Origin: Marinitoga hydrogenitolerans DSM 16785
GTDB lineage: Bacteria > Thermotogota > Thermotogae > Petrotogales > Petrotogaceae
Reading direction: 5' to 3'
Length of the DNA: 64,000 nt
NCBI RefSeq assembly: GCF_900129175.1
Contig: NZ_FQUI01000004.1
Location: 1-64,000 of the forward strand
Shown: positions 35,665-48,350 of the stretch, one piece after another
How positions within the stretch are numbered: position 1 is the stretch's first letter
Layout of the letters: each line of letters opens with the position of its first letter
Made by a program: the position numbers and the translations under genes
Notes under the pieces: model-generated
Database searches by the model: none
What the model was told of the DNA's origin: nothing
The model's input: only the letters and a program-made list of their open reading frames with translations

Positions 35665-35751
35665 TTATTGGTTTTCTTGTTTTACTGTATATTTAACTCC
35701 AATATTTGCAACAAAATGATCTAAAGAAATAAAATTATTAAAGTTATCATT
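35665..35751 (-). pseudogene. Remnant of an outer-membrane beta-barrel protein C-terminus
   Basis: On the minus strand a short open frame ends in DHFVANIGVKYTVKQENQ and TAA right at the terminator. The pattern of alternating hydrophobic residues leading to the end is like the last strand of an outer-membrane barrel. Upstream the frame stays open but turns into Ser/Phe/Lys-rich sequence without coding character and has no start. The match is short and the call is tentative. Confidence 0.4.
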
Positions 35752-35944
35752 AAAAAAATAAAAAACTAAATATGAACTAAGAAACTTTAGAGAACTTTTG
35801 CAGTTTTTCTTCGAGAAGCAAAAAATAATATAATTATGGTGTATTTTCCAAAAGTTACGAGGTAAAAAATTTTATTAATAAGCTGCATTTATACATAATT
35901 TTGTGTGTTATATTTTGTATTCAGTTTTTAGAATTATAGATATA
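35752..35944. other. Intergenic stretch beside the defence pair
   Basis: AT-rich sequence with no credible ORF. TTGCAGTTTTTCTTCGAGAAGC around 35799-35819 can form only a weak hairpin (CTTCGAGAAG). I see no promoter or RNA gene here. Confidence 0.4.
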
Positions 35945-36541
35945 TTATCTTTCATATTTTCTCAATTCTTCAACCAATTTATAAACATTTGTATATGGAT
36001 TCTTTTTAGAATAACTATTTATAACTTTCTTTTGTTTTTCCAAATTTTCAGCATTCTTTATAGCTAATTTCATTTTATCTTTTAATCTTTCATACATATC
36101 TCCAATATTTTTTTCATATTCAGGAATTTTTTCTTTTAATTTTCTCAAACAATGTTCTTTGCTCAAAGATGTTTGATAAAAAACAAAGTGCAATAAATAC
36201 CATAATTCAAAACATGGATTAGAATATATAGGATTATAACCTTTTTTCTTAATTTCTTTTATAGATTCGTCAAATTTTTGATCATCTATTTCATCTTTGT
36301 CAAATACAAGCCATACCTGATCAAATTTTTCTTTTTTAAAATATTTCTTTGCTGCTTTTAATAAAACATTTGCTCCTCTTCCTTCTCCTTCAACTTTAAC
36401 ATATGCATTTGATACTTCAAAAGAATCAAAATAATATTTTTCTGTTTTTTCACCTTCGCATACTATTAAAATCAAAGGTTTAATTTCTCTTGTATTTTTT
36501 CTTCTTTTGCCTTTTTTGCCAAAATAACCTTTTCGACTCAT
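35945..36541 (-). CDS. RloB/AbiLii-family TOPRIM-like protein
   Basis: A 198-residue protein of the RloB family. The basic N-terminus (FGKKGKRRKNTREI) leads into LILIVCEGEKTEKYYF, with the conserved Glu, and then VWLVFDKDEIDD, the DxD pair of the TOPRIM-like fold. NPCFELWYLLHF is the third family block. RloB proteins act with an AAA15 ATPase (RloA/AbiLi) in abortive phage infection, as a presumed nuclease effector. Its ATG overlaps the stop of the ATPase gene by 4 bases, which supports a functional pair. Confidence 0.88.
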   Translation of the reverse strand: MSRKGYFGKKGKRRKNTREIKPLILIVCEGEKTEKYYFDSFEVSNAYVKVEGEGRGANVLLKAAKKYFKKEKFDQVWLVFDKDEIDDQKFDESIKEIKKKGYNPIYSNPCFELWYLLHFVFYQTSLSKEHCLRKLKEKIPEYEKNIGDMYERLKDKMKLAIKNAENLEKQKKVINSYSKKNPYTNVYKLVEELRKYER

Positions 36542-37779
36542 TTGATATCAAATCCTTTTAAGATTTTCTTTAGATATGGAATAGCACCATATTTTCCATT
36601 TAAATATTCTCTTTCAAAATTCGCATTTTTTCTTACACCTTTTATTTCAAGGAGGGAATATAACTCTGATTTTCCATATTTATCTTTACTTACAAACCAT
36701 ATCTGATCTCTACTAAATAATTCCGAATCTAAAATGATTGTATTATGTGTTGTAAAAATCAACTGTGCATTCTTTTTGTTTTTTTCTGAATGAAAGAGTT
36801 CTATTATTGTTCTTAATAATAATGGATGAATTCTTGTATCAAGTTCATCTATAAATAAAACAGTCCCGTTTTTTAGGGTCGCTAATACAGGTCCTAAAAT
36901 ATTAAAATATTTTTTTGTTCCATCCGATTCTTCCTTTAAAAAATTAAATTCAACATTCTTTATATAATTATCTTCATCATCAAAAAATGGATGATATGTC
37001 ACAAGTTTATTCAAATAAAACTTTTTATCTTTTATAGATATAATTCCAATATCTCTTGAACTTAATGAAGACTCTTCATCTATTTTTAATGCTATTCTTT
37101 CGTTTTTAAAATCGTTTATTCCTATATCGGCATTTTTTAATATATTTAAAAATTCTTCCTTATCAATTATACCCTTTTCTATTAAATCTAAAGTAACTCC
37201 TGGAGGAAAATCCGGAGTAATAAAGTTTATATTTTTAAAAAACTCCACTATTCTAGTTGCAATTTGGCTGTTCCATTGAGCTAAAGAAGATAGAAAAAGT
37301 GTATTTTCTTTCGTTTTTTCTTCAACACCTTTTCCTTCAGAAAATTTTCCTCTTTTGAATTCTTGCCAATCCCTTTCAAATATCCTTGCTTCACGCCCTT
37401 TAGGTCTGTGATAAAGCCACTCGCTTTCAATTTTACTATCTTTTATTGAAAATCCATATCTATAATAAACATTATTTATAATAAATCTTCCTTCAAATAT
37501 CATAGGCTCATTTACGAGCTTTTCACTCAACTTAAACCTTTCATCAGGAATTTCAAACCCAAAAATCGCTGAATTTAAAATAAGATATATATAAAATTTA
37601 AAAGCTTTAAGTAAATTACTTTTTCCTCCTGCATTTGGACCATATATTGCTGCAGTTTTTAATAATCTGAATTTTTCAGCTTTAAAAAAATGTTTCGATT
37701 CTTTATCATCTGCTATCATTGAAAATTCCGTTTTCTTTGCAAAGGATTTAAAATTGTAAAAACTAAAATCTACTAACAT
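36538..37779 (-). CDS. AAA15-family ATPase (RloA/AbiLi-like)
   Basis: A 413-residue ABC-type ATPase of the AAA15 group. The N-terminus FYNFKSFAKKTEFSM is typical of OLD/RecF-like proteins. Walker A reads YGPNAGGKSNLLKAF, and Walker B lies in VLFIDELDTRIHP, followed by the H-loop region IFTTHN. Coupled to an RloB gene by a 4-base overlap, it forms a two-gene module like AbiL, which aborts phage infection. A consensus promoter lies upstream. The trigger that activates the ATPase is unknown. Confidence 0.88.
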   Translation of the reverse strand: MLVDFSFYNFKSFAKKTEFSMIADDKESKHFFKAEKFRLLKTAAIYGPNAGGKSNLLKAFKFYIYLILNSAIFGFEIPDERFKLSEKLVNEPMIFEGRFIINNVYYRYGFSIKDSKIESEWLYHRPKGREARIFERDWQEFKRGKFSEGKGVEEKTKENTLFLSSLAQWNSQIATRIVEFFKNINFITPDFPPGVTLDLIEKGIIDKEEFLNILKNADIGINDFKNERIALKIDEESSLSSRDIGIISIKDKKFYLNKLVTYHPFFDDEDNYIKNVEFNFLKEESDGTKKYFNILGPVLATLKNGTVLFIDELDTRIHPLLLRTIIELFHSEKNKKNAQLIFTTHNTIILDSELFSRDQIWFVSKDKYGKSELYSLLEIKGVRKNANFEREYLNGKYGAIPYLKKILKGFDIK

Positions 37780-38046
37780 AATAACACCTCACAAGTATAA
37801 ATATTTCTAACAATTTATTATACTAAAATTATATACCATAATATTTTAAATGTCAAATTTGAAATTTTTATTCATATTTTATATATAAAATTAAATTTAT
37901 CTATAAATTATTACTTAATATAACTAATAAAATGTTGGATATAGCAAAATCCATATCCTAGCTTATCTTTATATTATTTGCTTAATCGTTAAAACATTAA
38001 ACGTTCTACTTTTTACTCTGCAAATCCACAACATAATGGTAATATT
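37780..38046. other. Intergenic stretch upstream of the defence pair
   Basis: It contains the promoter at 37828-37856 and an imperfect inverted repeat GGATAT/ATATCC at 37937-37958. The rest is AT-rich sequence with no credible ORF or RNA gene. Confidence 0.5.
37828..37856 (-). promoter_or_regulatory. Promoter of the RloA/RloB operon
   Basis: On the minus strand TTGACA (37851-37856) and TATAAT (37828-37833) are separated by 17 bases, a full consensus promoter. Confidence 0.8.
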
Positions 38047-38086
38047 AATAACAAAACTCCCCCAAAAATGGGGGAGTTTTGTTATT
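38047..38086 (-). terminator. Terminator after the histidine kinase gene
   Basis: A perfect 17-bp stem (38047-38063 with 38070-38086) and a six-base loop abut the kinase stop codon. The GC core and the A-rich loop match those of the terminator at 35632-35663. Confidence 0.85.
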
Positions 38087-38087
38087 A

Positions 38088-39308
38088 TTAATGTATTTTT
38101 TGAGGAAATCTAAGCTCTACAGTTGTCCCTTCTCCGACTTTAGAATCGATACGTATTCTACCTTTTAGCTTTTCTATTAATTTCTTTACTATAGCTAAAC
38201 CCAAACCGCTTCCAGGCTTATTTTTCGCTAATCTAACAAAGGGCTTAAATACATCTTCCAACTTATCTTCAGGCATTCCTGGACCACTATCTTTTACAAT
38301 AATTATATATTCTTTTGTTTTTTCATCAAAATCTATGCTGACATTTACATACCCTTGATCTGTATATTTTATAGCATTACCAACTATATTAACCAAAATT
38401 TGTTTCATTTTAATCGGATCTGTTTCTATCATTTCAGGAATATTCTCTCCAAATTTGATATTTAATTCAACTTCAGGAGATAACTGTGGTTCAACAATAG
38501 AAATTGATTCATAAATAAGAAATTTCAAATGAACTTCTGAAATATTAAGTTCTTCTTCTCTATTTAGCTTATTAAATGTTGAAAGATCAGTAATTAATGA
38601 GTTCATATGTCTTGAACTCATATATATTCTTTTTACCAAATCTATTATTTCATCCTTTGTCAAATCTTTATTGCCTCTTAAAATACTTTCTGCATATCCT
38701 AATATTGCCGTTAACGGTGTTCTAACTTCATGCGTTATAAAACTTAAATATATACTATTTAATTCATTTGCATTTTTTTCTTCATCTCTTAGTGATTTCA
38801 AAGTTAAAAATGTTGATGCAAAACTACCAAAAATCTTTAATGATTTTTTTGCTGTCTCACTAAATCTTTTTAATTTGAAATTATCAATATAAATATGCCC
38901 TTTTACTTTGTTTCCAACTTTTAAAGGATATGCCAAAGTTATCATTGTTTCGTGTTTCGCATGAATAAGTTTTACATTATCTTGAAATAACTTTGATGGA
39001 CTTGTAAATTCCTCAAAAGAATTTATCTCAATTATATCCATAGAATCAAGATATTTATGTATATAAGCATCTTCCAACGGAACAACAAGATTTTCAATAA
39101 TTCCTTCTTTATAATTATATCCTGCTACTGCCCTATACAAAGTATTGTCTATCAACCAAATTGACCCAGCTTCTGCTTCTGGAATACTTTCAATTGCAAC
39201 TGATAATAATTTCTCCATAAATTCCTTTTCGTTTTCTTCCCCTGTAAATCTAGAAGAAAGTTCTGCCATTAGTTCAAAATTAGATAAAATATCGTTTTCG
39301 CAATTCAT
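38088..39308 (-). CDS. GAF-domain sensor histidine kinase
   Basis: A 406-residue cytoplasmic kinase without membrane segments. Residues about 20-170 form a GAF-type sensor domain. The kinase core has the H box SFITHEVRTPLTAILGYAE, the N box LVNIVGNAIKYT, and the G boxes DSGPGMPE and GSGLGLAIVKK. The ATG at 39308 is preferred over a GTG one codon upstream; GGAGGTAG precedes it. No response regulator is adjacent, so it is an orphan kinase. It has its own promoter (39340-39367) and terminator. Confidence 0.92.
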   Translation of the reverse strand: MNCENDILSNFELMAELSSRFTGEENEKEFMEKLLSVAIESIPEAEAGSIWLIDNTLYRAVAGYNYKEGIIENLVVPLEDAYIHKYLDSMDIIEINSFEEFTSPSKLFQDNVKLIHAKHETMITLAYPLKVGNKVKGHIYIDNFKLKRFSETAKKSLKIFGSFASTFLTLKSLRDEEKNANELNSIYLSFITHEVRTPLTAILGYAESILRGNKDLTKDEIIDLVKRIYMSSRHMNSLITDLSTFNKLNREEELNISEVHLKFLIYESISIVEPQLSPEVELNIKFGENIPEMIETDPIKMKQILVNIVGNAIKYTDQGYVNVSIDFDEKTKEYIIIVKDSGPGMPEDKLEDVFKPFVRLAKNKPGSGLGLAIVKKLIEKLKGRIRIDSKVGEGTTVELRFPQKIH

Positions 39309-39339
39309 CACCCTACCTCCATTTTTCTTTTTCTTTACA

Positions 39340-39367
39340 ATTATAACACATTTTTTACACTTGTCAA
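39340..39367 (-). promoter_or_regulatory. Histidine kinase promoter
   Basis: On the minus strand TTGACA (39362-39367) and TATAAT (39340-39345) are separated by 16 bases. Confidence 0.75.
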
Positions 39368-39393
39368 ATATAAAATGAAGAATTTTTCATAAT

Positions 39394-39423
39394 AAAAAAA
39401 CCGGGATTTTTCCCGGTTTTTTT
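39394..39423 (-). terminator. Terminator after cysS
   Basis: AAAACCGGGA and TCCCGGTTTT pair around TTTT, with a long T run on the minus strand. It closes the ten-gene hrcA-to-cysS run. Confidence 0.9.
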
Positions 39424-40822
39424 ATTCTATTATGTATTTTGTTCCATCTGGTGTATCTTTTAGTACTATTCCTATATTTTTCAGTGTATCTCTAATATAA
39501 TCACTTAATTGAAAATTTTTCTCTTTCCTTAATGAATTTCTTACACTTATTATCAAATTCATCAATTCTTTTGTTTTTAATGTTTTTTCCTCTTTCGTGG
39601 GTAATTCAAATATTCCTAATATTGGACCAAACTCATTTCTAATTAAATGATATGTTTCTAAAACTCTTTTTTCATTATTTTCATCAAATGATTTATTCAA
39701 TTCATTTGTTAATTCAAAAATTAACGCTATTGCTTTTGGAGTATTAAAGTCCAAAGCTAAATTTTCTATAAATTCATTAATCTTATCTTCCATATATTCT
39801 GATTTTGGTACATATGGAACATGATCGTTATATTTTTCTTCTACTCTTTTCAATGCCTCATTAACCCTTTTTACAGATTTTTTCTGTGCATTCAACCCTT
39901 CTTCTGTAAAGTCAAGCGGTGTTCTATAATGTTTAGACAAAATAAATGTTTTTATTGTATCAGGATCATATGACTTAACTAATTCTCTTACAAGCCATAT
40001 ATTACCTATAGATTTCGACATTTTTTCCCCAGAAAATTTTATCATTCCATTATGCATCCAATACTTTGCAAATGTTTTTCCATGTCTTGCTTCAGATTGT
40101 GCCTTTTCATTTTCATGATGTGGAAATACTAAATCATTTCCTCCTGCATGTATATCAAAAGAATCCCCCAAAAGGCAATTGGACATAACAGAACATTCAA
40201 TATGCCATCCTGGTCTTCCATTTCCCCATGGACTTTCCCAATATGGTTCTCCTTCTTTAGCCTTTTTCCAAAGTGTGAAATCCAAAGGATTTCTTTTCTT
40301 TTCAGATATTTCAATTCTTGATCCTGCAATCATGTCCTTTGGATTTCTATGGGACAATTCTCCATATTTTTCGAATCTTGTTACATCAAAATACACATCA
40401 CCTTGTGATTCATATGCAAAACCTTTTTTTATTAAATCTTCTATAAATTCAATTATTTCAGAAACATAATTGGATGTTTTTGGATGATAATTTGCTGGTC
40501 TGATTCTTAAATAATAAGAATCTTTCCAATATTCTACTATATATCTTTCTGCTACTTCTTCAAAAGGAACTCCTTCTTCGTTAGCTTTATTTATAATTTT
40601 ATCGTCAATATCTGTAAAGTTTTGAACCATTGTTACTTTATACCCTATATACTCTAAAAATCTTCTAAATGCATCAAAAACTATCATAGGTCTTGCATTA
40701 CCAACATGAATTAGATTATATATAGTTGGGCCACATACATACATTCTAACATGATTTTTTTCAATTGGTTCAAAATCTACTAATCCACCTTTAAGCGTGT
40801 CAAAAATTTTTACCTTTACCAT
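39422..40822 (-). CDS. cysS: Cysteinyl-tRNA synthetase
   Basis: A 466-residue class I synthetase that charges tRNA-Cys. [19 protein letters not shown] contains the zinc-binding Cys and the HIGH-like HVGN; ECSVMS and [10 protein letters not shown] supply further zinc ligands; KMSKSIGN is the KMSKS loop. The length is normal. Its start overlaps the end of gltX by 7 bases, so it is translated from the same message. It is the last gene of the run that begins with hrcA. Confidence 0.97.
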   Translation of the reverse strand: MVKVKIFDTLKGGLVDFEPIEKNHVRMYVCGPTIYNLIHVGNARPMIVFDAFRRFLEYIGYKVTMVQNFTDIDDKIINKANEEGVPFEEVAERYIVEYWKDSYYLRIRPANYHPKTSNYVSEIIEFIEDLIKKGFAYESQGDVYFDVTRFEKYGELSHRNPKDMIAGSRIEISEKKRNPLDFTLWKKAKEGEPYWESPWGNGRPGWHIECSVMSNCLLGDSFDIHAGGNDLVFPHHENEKAQSEARHGKTFAKYWMHNGMIKFSGEKMSKSIGNIWLVRELVKSYDPDTIKTFILSKHYRTPLDFTEEGLNAQKKSVKRVNEALKRVEEKYNDHVPYVPKSEYMEDKINEFIENLALDFNTPKAIALIFELTNELNKSFDENNEKRVLETYHLIRNEFGPILGIFELPTKEEKTLKTKELMNLIISVRNSLRKEKNFQLSDYIRDTLKNIGIVLKDTPDGTKYIIE

Positions 40823-42276
40823 TTTGCCACCACTCTTTCCAATCTCTGAAGGACTCTGCTCCTTCCAATTAAATGAATAGTTTTTACTAAATCTGGGCCT
40901 TCAAAAGAATCTGTTAATATTTTTCTTAATGACATATAAAAAGGTTTTTTCTTTGGTTTTGATTCTTTCATAGCTTCTTTTATATTTTTTAATATTGTTT
41001 CTACTTTCCAATCTGGGTCATTTAAAACTTTTTCGTATATTAATTTTATTGTTGATTTTACTCCATCTGCCTTTAAGAAATCTGTTAATTCTTCATTATC
41101 AAGATCTACTTCAAAATCCTTCAAGAATGTCTCTAATTTATCTGGAATTTGAGACAAATCTTCTACTGATTCTCTTACTATATCTATAGCTTCAGTTACC
41201 CATTTTTTATTATTTTCAAATTGCTCTTCAGTTAACAAACCTTTTTCAAGAATAAAAGGTTTTGAAAGCTTTACAATTCTTTCGAGATTTGCTTGTCTTA
41301 TATATACACCATTCATCCATTTTAATTTTTCATTATCAAATATTGCTGGACTGGAATTTACCCTGTTTAAATCAAAATTTTCTATCATTTCGTTTAAAGT
41401 CAATATTTCTTTTCCTTCTGGATGTGACCAACCCAATAATGCCAAATAATTAACTAAAGCCTCTGGAAGATATCCTTTATTTCTAAACTCTTCTACAGAT
41501 GTTGCTCCATGTCTTTTTGATAATTTTTTTCCATCCGGCCCTAAAATCATTGAAACATGTGCAAATTCTGGAATTTTTACTCCAAAAGCCTCATATAATG
41601 CTACCTGTCTTAATGTATTTGATAAATGATCATCTCCTCTTATCACATGAGTAATTTCCATTGTCATATCATCAATTACAACTGCATAATTATATGTTGG
41701 TAATCCATTGCTTCGCATAATTATAAAATCTCCTATAGCTCCTTCGCCAAATGTAACGGGCCCTTTTATTAAATCGTTAATAGAAAATGCTTTTCTTGGC
41801 ATTTTAAAAAATACTACAGGTTTTAATCCTTTTTCTTCAAATTCCTTTTTTCTTTCTTCTGTGTTATATGGTTCTAATAACTCATATGAATAATGTGGTG
41901 GTTTTCCCTCTTTTGATAATTTTTCTTTTATCGCTTCCATTTCTTCAGGATAAACATAAGAATAATATGCTTTACCTTCATTTATCAATTTCTCTGCCAT
42001 TTTTTTATATATATATTTTCTTTCACTTTGCCTATATGGTCCATATTCCCCTTTTACATTCGGGCCTTCATCCCAGTCTAAACCCAACCATGTTAAAGCA
42101 TCTATCAATTGATCTTCTGATTCTTTTGTTGATCTTTCAATATCAGTATCTTCAATTCTCAATACAAAAACTCCATTATGTTTTTTTGCAAAAAGATAAT
42201 TGTATAAAGCTGTTCTTGCACCTCCCACATGTAAAAATCCTGTTGGACTTGGTGCAAATCTTACTCTAACACTCAT
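40816..42276 (-). CDS. gltX: Glutamyl-tRNA synthetase
   Basis: A 486-residue class I synthetase. The HIGH region reads [20 protein letters not shown] and the KMSKS counterpart is [10 protein letters not shown], with [11 protein letters not shown] between. No Gln synthetase-specific extension is present. Thermotogota generally have two GltX paralogues, one able to charge tRNA-Gln with Glu; which one this is cannot be decided from sequence alone. The ATG lies 2 bases after the nudix gene stop. Confidence 0.96.
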   Translation of the reverse strand: MSVRVRFAPSPTGFLHVGGARTALYNYLFAKKHNGVFVLRIEDTDIERSTKESEDQLIDALTWLGLDWDEGPNVKGEYGPYRQSERKYIYKKMAEKLINEGKAYYSYVYPEEMEAIKEKLSKEGKPPHYSYELLEPYNTEERKKEFEEKGLKPVVFFKMPRKAFSINDLIKGPVTFGEGAIGDFIIMRSNGLPTYNYAVVIDDMTMEITHVIRGDDHLSNTLRQVALYEAFGVKIPEFAHVSMILGPDGKKLSKRHGATSVEEFRNKGYLPEALVNYLALLGWSHPEGKEILTLNEMIENFDLNRVNSSPAIFDNEKLKWMNGVYIRQANLERIVKLSKPFILEKGLLTEEQFENNKKWVTEAIDIVRESVEDLSQIPDKLETFLKDFEVDLDNEELTDFLKADGVKSTIKLIYEKVLNDPDWKVETILKNIKEAMKESKPKKKPFYMSLRKILTDSFEGPDLVKTIHLIGRSRVLQRLERVVAKW

Positions 42277-42278
42277 TT

Positions 42279-42815
42279 CTATATCCCTCCTATTAGTTTT
42301 GCTCTTGTATATGCTGCTATGGTTTTTGCATCTGTTATTTCATTATTCAAAATCATTTTTTCAAACTCTTTAATATTAATTTTTTTTACTTCTAAAAATT
42401 CATCTTCATCTAAATTCATTTCTGATTCCTCAAAATCTTTAACTAAATATAAATGAATTAATTCATTTGAAAAACCCGGTGTTGTGTGTATATATCCAAG
42501 ATAGATCCATGTTTTTGCTTTTTTTCCTATTTCTTCTTCTAATTCTCTTTTTCCACATTCTAATGGCTCTTCACCTATTTCGTCAAATTTTCCTGCTGGT
42601 ATTTCTAACAAATGCCTTTTGATAGGAAATCTATATTGCTCAACTAAATATACATAATCATCTTCAACTGGAAGTATTGCAACAGCACCAGGATGTACAA
42701 CAAATTCACGTGTTGATTTTTTTCCATTTGGTAGTTCCACAATACTTTTTCTTACATCCAATAATACTCCTTTAAAAATCTGTTCTTCATTCAATTCTCT
42801 CTCTTCAAAATTCAT
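42279..42815 (-). CDS. NUDIX hydrolase, ADP-ribose pyrophosphatase type
   Basis: A 178-residue NUDIX protein. The nudix box is readable as [23 protein letters not shown], with the catalytic Glu residues in the RELEEE segment, and [12 protein letters not shown] follows, typical of the ADP-ribose pyrophosphatase (NudF) group. It probably hydrolyses ADP-ribose to AMP and ribose-5-phosphate. It is packed between the PP2C and gltX genes with 2-base gaps. Confidence 0.93.
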   Translation of the reverse strand: MNFEERELNEEQIFKGVLLDVRKSIVELPNGKKSTREFVVHPGAVAILPVEDDYVYLVEQYRFPIKRHLLEIPAGKFDEIGEEPLECGKRELEEEIGKKAKTWIYLGYIHTTPGFSNELIHLYLVKDFEESEMNLDEDEFLEVKKINIKEFEKMILNNEITDAKTIAAYTRAKLIGGI

Positions 42816-42817
42816 AT

Positions 42818-45669
<2,852 letters not shown>

Positions 45670-45681
45670 TTTTAAGTCCTC

Positions 45682-46563
45682 CTATCTCAACCTTTTAAAT
45701 CCATACCCAAGTGTTTCTGAATTTGGGATTATACTTATGAAAGCTTTATCATCAATATTTTTTATAATTCTTCTGAGTTCTCCTATTTCTCTTCTTGTTA
45801 ATACAATCATTAAAATATTTTTCTCCTCTAATGTATACCCACCTTTTCCATTTAGAAGAGTTACGCCTCTATCTAACTTTTCAAAAACTTCCTTTTTAAT
45901 TTTATCATATTTTTCACTTATTACCAATACCGTTCTCGTCGCTTCAAATCCTTCAACAACTGTATCTATCATTTTAGATGTAACAAAAATGGTTATAACC
46001 CCAAACATAGGAACTATTGGATTAATCAAAAATGCTGACATTGTAACTAATGTATCTACTAATAAAAGTCCTTTTCCCGTAGAAATATGAAAATATTTAT
46101 TTATAATCATCGCTATAATGTCTGTTCCACCTGTCGAGGCATTACGCCATATAACTAATCCAATTCCAATTCCTGCTAAAACTCCTCCATATATAGCACT
46201 TATTAGCAAAGGATCTATTTGAATTTGTGTATTTAATAAAATATTTTTCATCATTGTATCTAAATGCAATACCTGTTCAAAATAATCAATTAGAAAAGAT
46301 AACAATAAAGCGGCATAGATGCTTTTAAATCCAAATCCAACACCCAAAAGCCAGAATCCCAATGCAAATAAAACTACATTATAAATCAACATTTGTAACC
46401 CTAACCACCAACCAAAAAGATTTTTCAAAACTATAGCTAATCCACTAACTCCACCTGCAACTATTGAAAACGGGTCAAGAAAAAGAACTATTCCTAAGGC
46501 AGTTAGTATTGTCCCTATTGTTATTAGTATATAATTAATACTTTCTTTTTTAAGTCTTTCCAA
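45682..46563 (-). CDS. YitT-family membrane protein (DUF161/DUF2179)
   Basis: A 293-residue protein with five or six membrane segments in residues 10-200, including GGVSGLAIVLKNLFGWWLG and NASTGGTDIIAMIINKYF, both typical of the YitT family. The C-terminal DUF2179 domain (about 215-290) has GVTLLNGKGGYTLEEKNILM and LTRREIGELRRI. Function is unknown. It begins 3 bases after dnaJ. Confidence 0.92.
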   Translation of the reverse strand: MERLKKESINYILITIGTILTALGIVLFLDPFSIVAGGVSGLAIVLKNLFGWWLGLQMLIYNVVLFALGFWLLGVGFGFKSIYAALLLSFLIDYFEQVLHLDTMMKNILLNTQIQIDPLLISAIYGGVLAGIGIGLVIWRNASTGGTDIIAMIINKYFHISTGKGLLLVDTLVTMSAFLINPIVPMFGVITIFVTSKMIDTVVEGFEATRTVLVISEKYDKIKKEVFEKLDRGVTLLNGKGGYTLEEKNILMIVLTRREIGELRRIIKNIDDKAFISIIPNSETLGYGFKRLR

Positions 46564-46566
46564 TTC

Positions 46567-47703
46567 TTATTCCCCCAATTTTTTTAATTTTGCTATCTCT
46601 TTTAATAATCTTTTCTCCCTCAATCCTGGTTTTTTAAACTTCACATTTATTTTAACATATAAATCACCGTATTTCCCCGTTCTAAAGTCTGGTAAACCAT
46701 GACCTTTTAAAACTAACACAGTTCCGGGATTGGTACCTTCTGGAATTTTAACTGTAGTCTTACCATTTAGTAATTCTAATTCAACAGTACTACCTAATAA
46801 AGCCTGAACATAATCAATATCTATACTTGTTTCTAAATTATTACCATTTCTGATGAATTTAGGATTCCTTCTAACATTTACTTTTATAATTAAATCTCCA
46901 GCAGAACCCCCATTTTTACCATCATTTCCTTTATTTGGAATTCTGAAAGTATAACCATCTTCCACACCTGCGGGTATTGTTATATCTATTTTTTCTCTAA
47001 CTATATTTTTCCCACTTCCATGACAAACATTACATCTCTCATTAATTATTTTACCTTCGCCATGACATGTTGGACATTGATAATTTCTTACAAATACACC
47101 AAAGAAGGTCCTTTCTTCTTCTTTTATAGTCCCTGAGCCATTACATCTTGGACATGTTGTGAAACTTGTTCCGTTTTTTGCTCCGGTTCCATTACATGCT
47201 TTACATGTCACATATCTATCATATTCTATATGTTTCTTTATATCATTTAAAACTTCTTTTAAATCAACAGAAATAGAGAAAAACTTATCTTCTCCTTTAA
47301 TAGGAGGTTTAGAGGTTCTCTGTCTTCTTTGTGATGTCGTGCTTCCTCCACCCATAAACATATCAAAAATATCAGAAAATGTTCCTCCAAAATTACCAAA
47401 ATTGCCGAATAAATCTTCGAATAAATCTTCGAATCCTCCTCTTCCTCCACCTTGATTAGGTGGTGGCATTCCGTTTTCTGGAACAAATCCAAATCTGTCA
47501 TATAATGCTTTCTTTTGAGGATCGCTTAATACTTCATAAGCTTCCTGTATTTCTTTAAATTTTTCCTCTGCTATATTTTTATTTTCTTGATGTCTATCTG
47601 GATGCCATTTTTTAACTAATTGTCTATATGCCTTTTTAATTTCCTCTGGTGTTGCATTTCTTGAAACTCCTAATATTTCATAATAATCTTTTCTTTGATT
47701 CAA
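46567..47703 (-). CDS. dnaJ: Chaperone protein DnaJ
   Basis: A 378-residue type I DnaJ co-chaperone. The J domain (1-70) contains the HPD motif in KKWHPDRH. A Gly/Phe-rich linker follows. The zinc region has four CxxCxGxG repeats: [24 protein letters not shown] and CNVCHGSG. The C-terminal substrate-binding domains are complete. DnaJ stimulates DnaK, whose gene is not in the window. It is preceded by grpE with a 2-base gap. Confidence 0.98.
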   Translation of the reverse strand: MNQRKDYYEILGVSRNATPEEIKKAYRQLVKKWHPDRHQENKNIAEEKFKEIQEAYEVLSDPQKKALYDRFGFVPENGMPPPNQGGGRGGFEDLFEDLFGNFGNFGGTFSDIFDMFMGGGSTTSQRRQRTSKPPIKGEDKFFSISVDLKEVLNDIKKHIEYDRYVTCKACNGTGAKNGTSFTTCPRCNGSGTIKEEERTFFGVFVRNYQCPTCHGEGKIINERCNVCHGSGKNIVREKIDITIPAGVEDGYTFRIPNKGNDGKNGGSAGDLIIKVNVRRNPKFIRNGNNLETSIDIDYVQALLGSTVELELLNGKTTVKIPEGTNPGTVLVLKGHGLPDFRTGKYGDLYVKINVKFKKPGLREKRLLKEIAKLKKLGE

Positions 47704-47705
47704 TA

Positions 47706-48338
47706 TTATTCACCCCTTTCTGCATCTTTTTTTTCATCTTCTTTTTTATCTTCTTCCTGTTTTTTTTGCGGTTTTATTGCTACTTTTACTTTTGCCGGTT
47801 CAATTATTTTGCCTTCCAATTTTATTCCTGGTGATTCCAAACTATATACATGATACTCTTCAACTTCATCTGTTTCAACTTTTTCTATTGCATCATGTTC
47901 AAACGGATCAAATTTATCATTTTTATCTGGCATAATAAATTCAATACCAATATCTTCTATTGTTTTTACAAATGATTTATAAATCATTTCAACACCTTTT
48001 GCAAATATATTAAGATTTTCTTGATTTTTCATCACGATTGAAAAGTTCTTATATATTGGTAATAACTGCTTTATAACTCCTTCTTTAGTTTCTTTTTTTA
48101 TTCTCATTTTTTCTTTTTGAACTATATCTTTATAATTTTCAAAATCAATTTTTAATGTAATTGCATAATTCTTTATTTTTTCATATTCTTCCATCAACTT
48201 TTCTTTTTCAACTTTTTGACTTTCTAATTCTTTTTTTAATTCTTCTATTTCCTTTTTTAAAGCTTCCATATCTTTATCTAATGCCTTTTCTTTATTTTTT
48301 ATTCCTTTTATTTTTTCTTGTTTTTTCTTTTGTGGCAT
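47706..48338 (-). CDS. grpE: Nucleotide exchange factor GrpE
   Basis: A 210-residue GrpE. The long N-terminal coiled coil (about 15-100) is highly charged, with [17 protein letters not shown], followed by the four-helix region and the C-terminal beta-wing with [16 protein letters not shown] and [17 protein letters not shown]. The extended Lys/Glu tails are common in thermophilic members. It releases ADP from DnaK. It lies between hrcA and dnaJ. Confidence 0.95.
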   Translation of the reverse strand: MPQKKKQEKIKGIKNKEKALDKDMEALKKEIEELKKELESQKVEKEKLMEEYEKIKNYAITLKIDFENYKDIVQKEKMRIKKETKEGVIKQLLPIYKNFSIVMKNQENLNIFAKGVEMIYKSFVKTIEDIGIEFIMPDKNDKFDPFEHDAIEKVETDEVEEYHVYSLESPGIKLEGKIIEPAKVKVAIKPQKKQEEDKKEDEKKDAERGE

Positions 48339-48350
48339 TAAAATCCCTCC

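Noticed and set aside
37937-37958. GGATAT/ATATCC inverted repeat as a terminator or attachment site
   Set aside because: The stem is only 6 bp, has no T run, and no matching copy was found near the other end of the defence pair.
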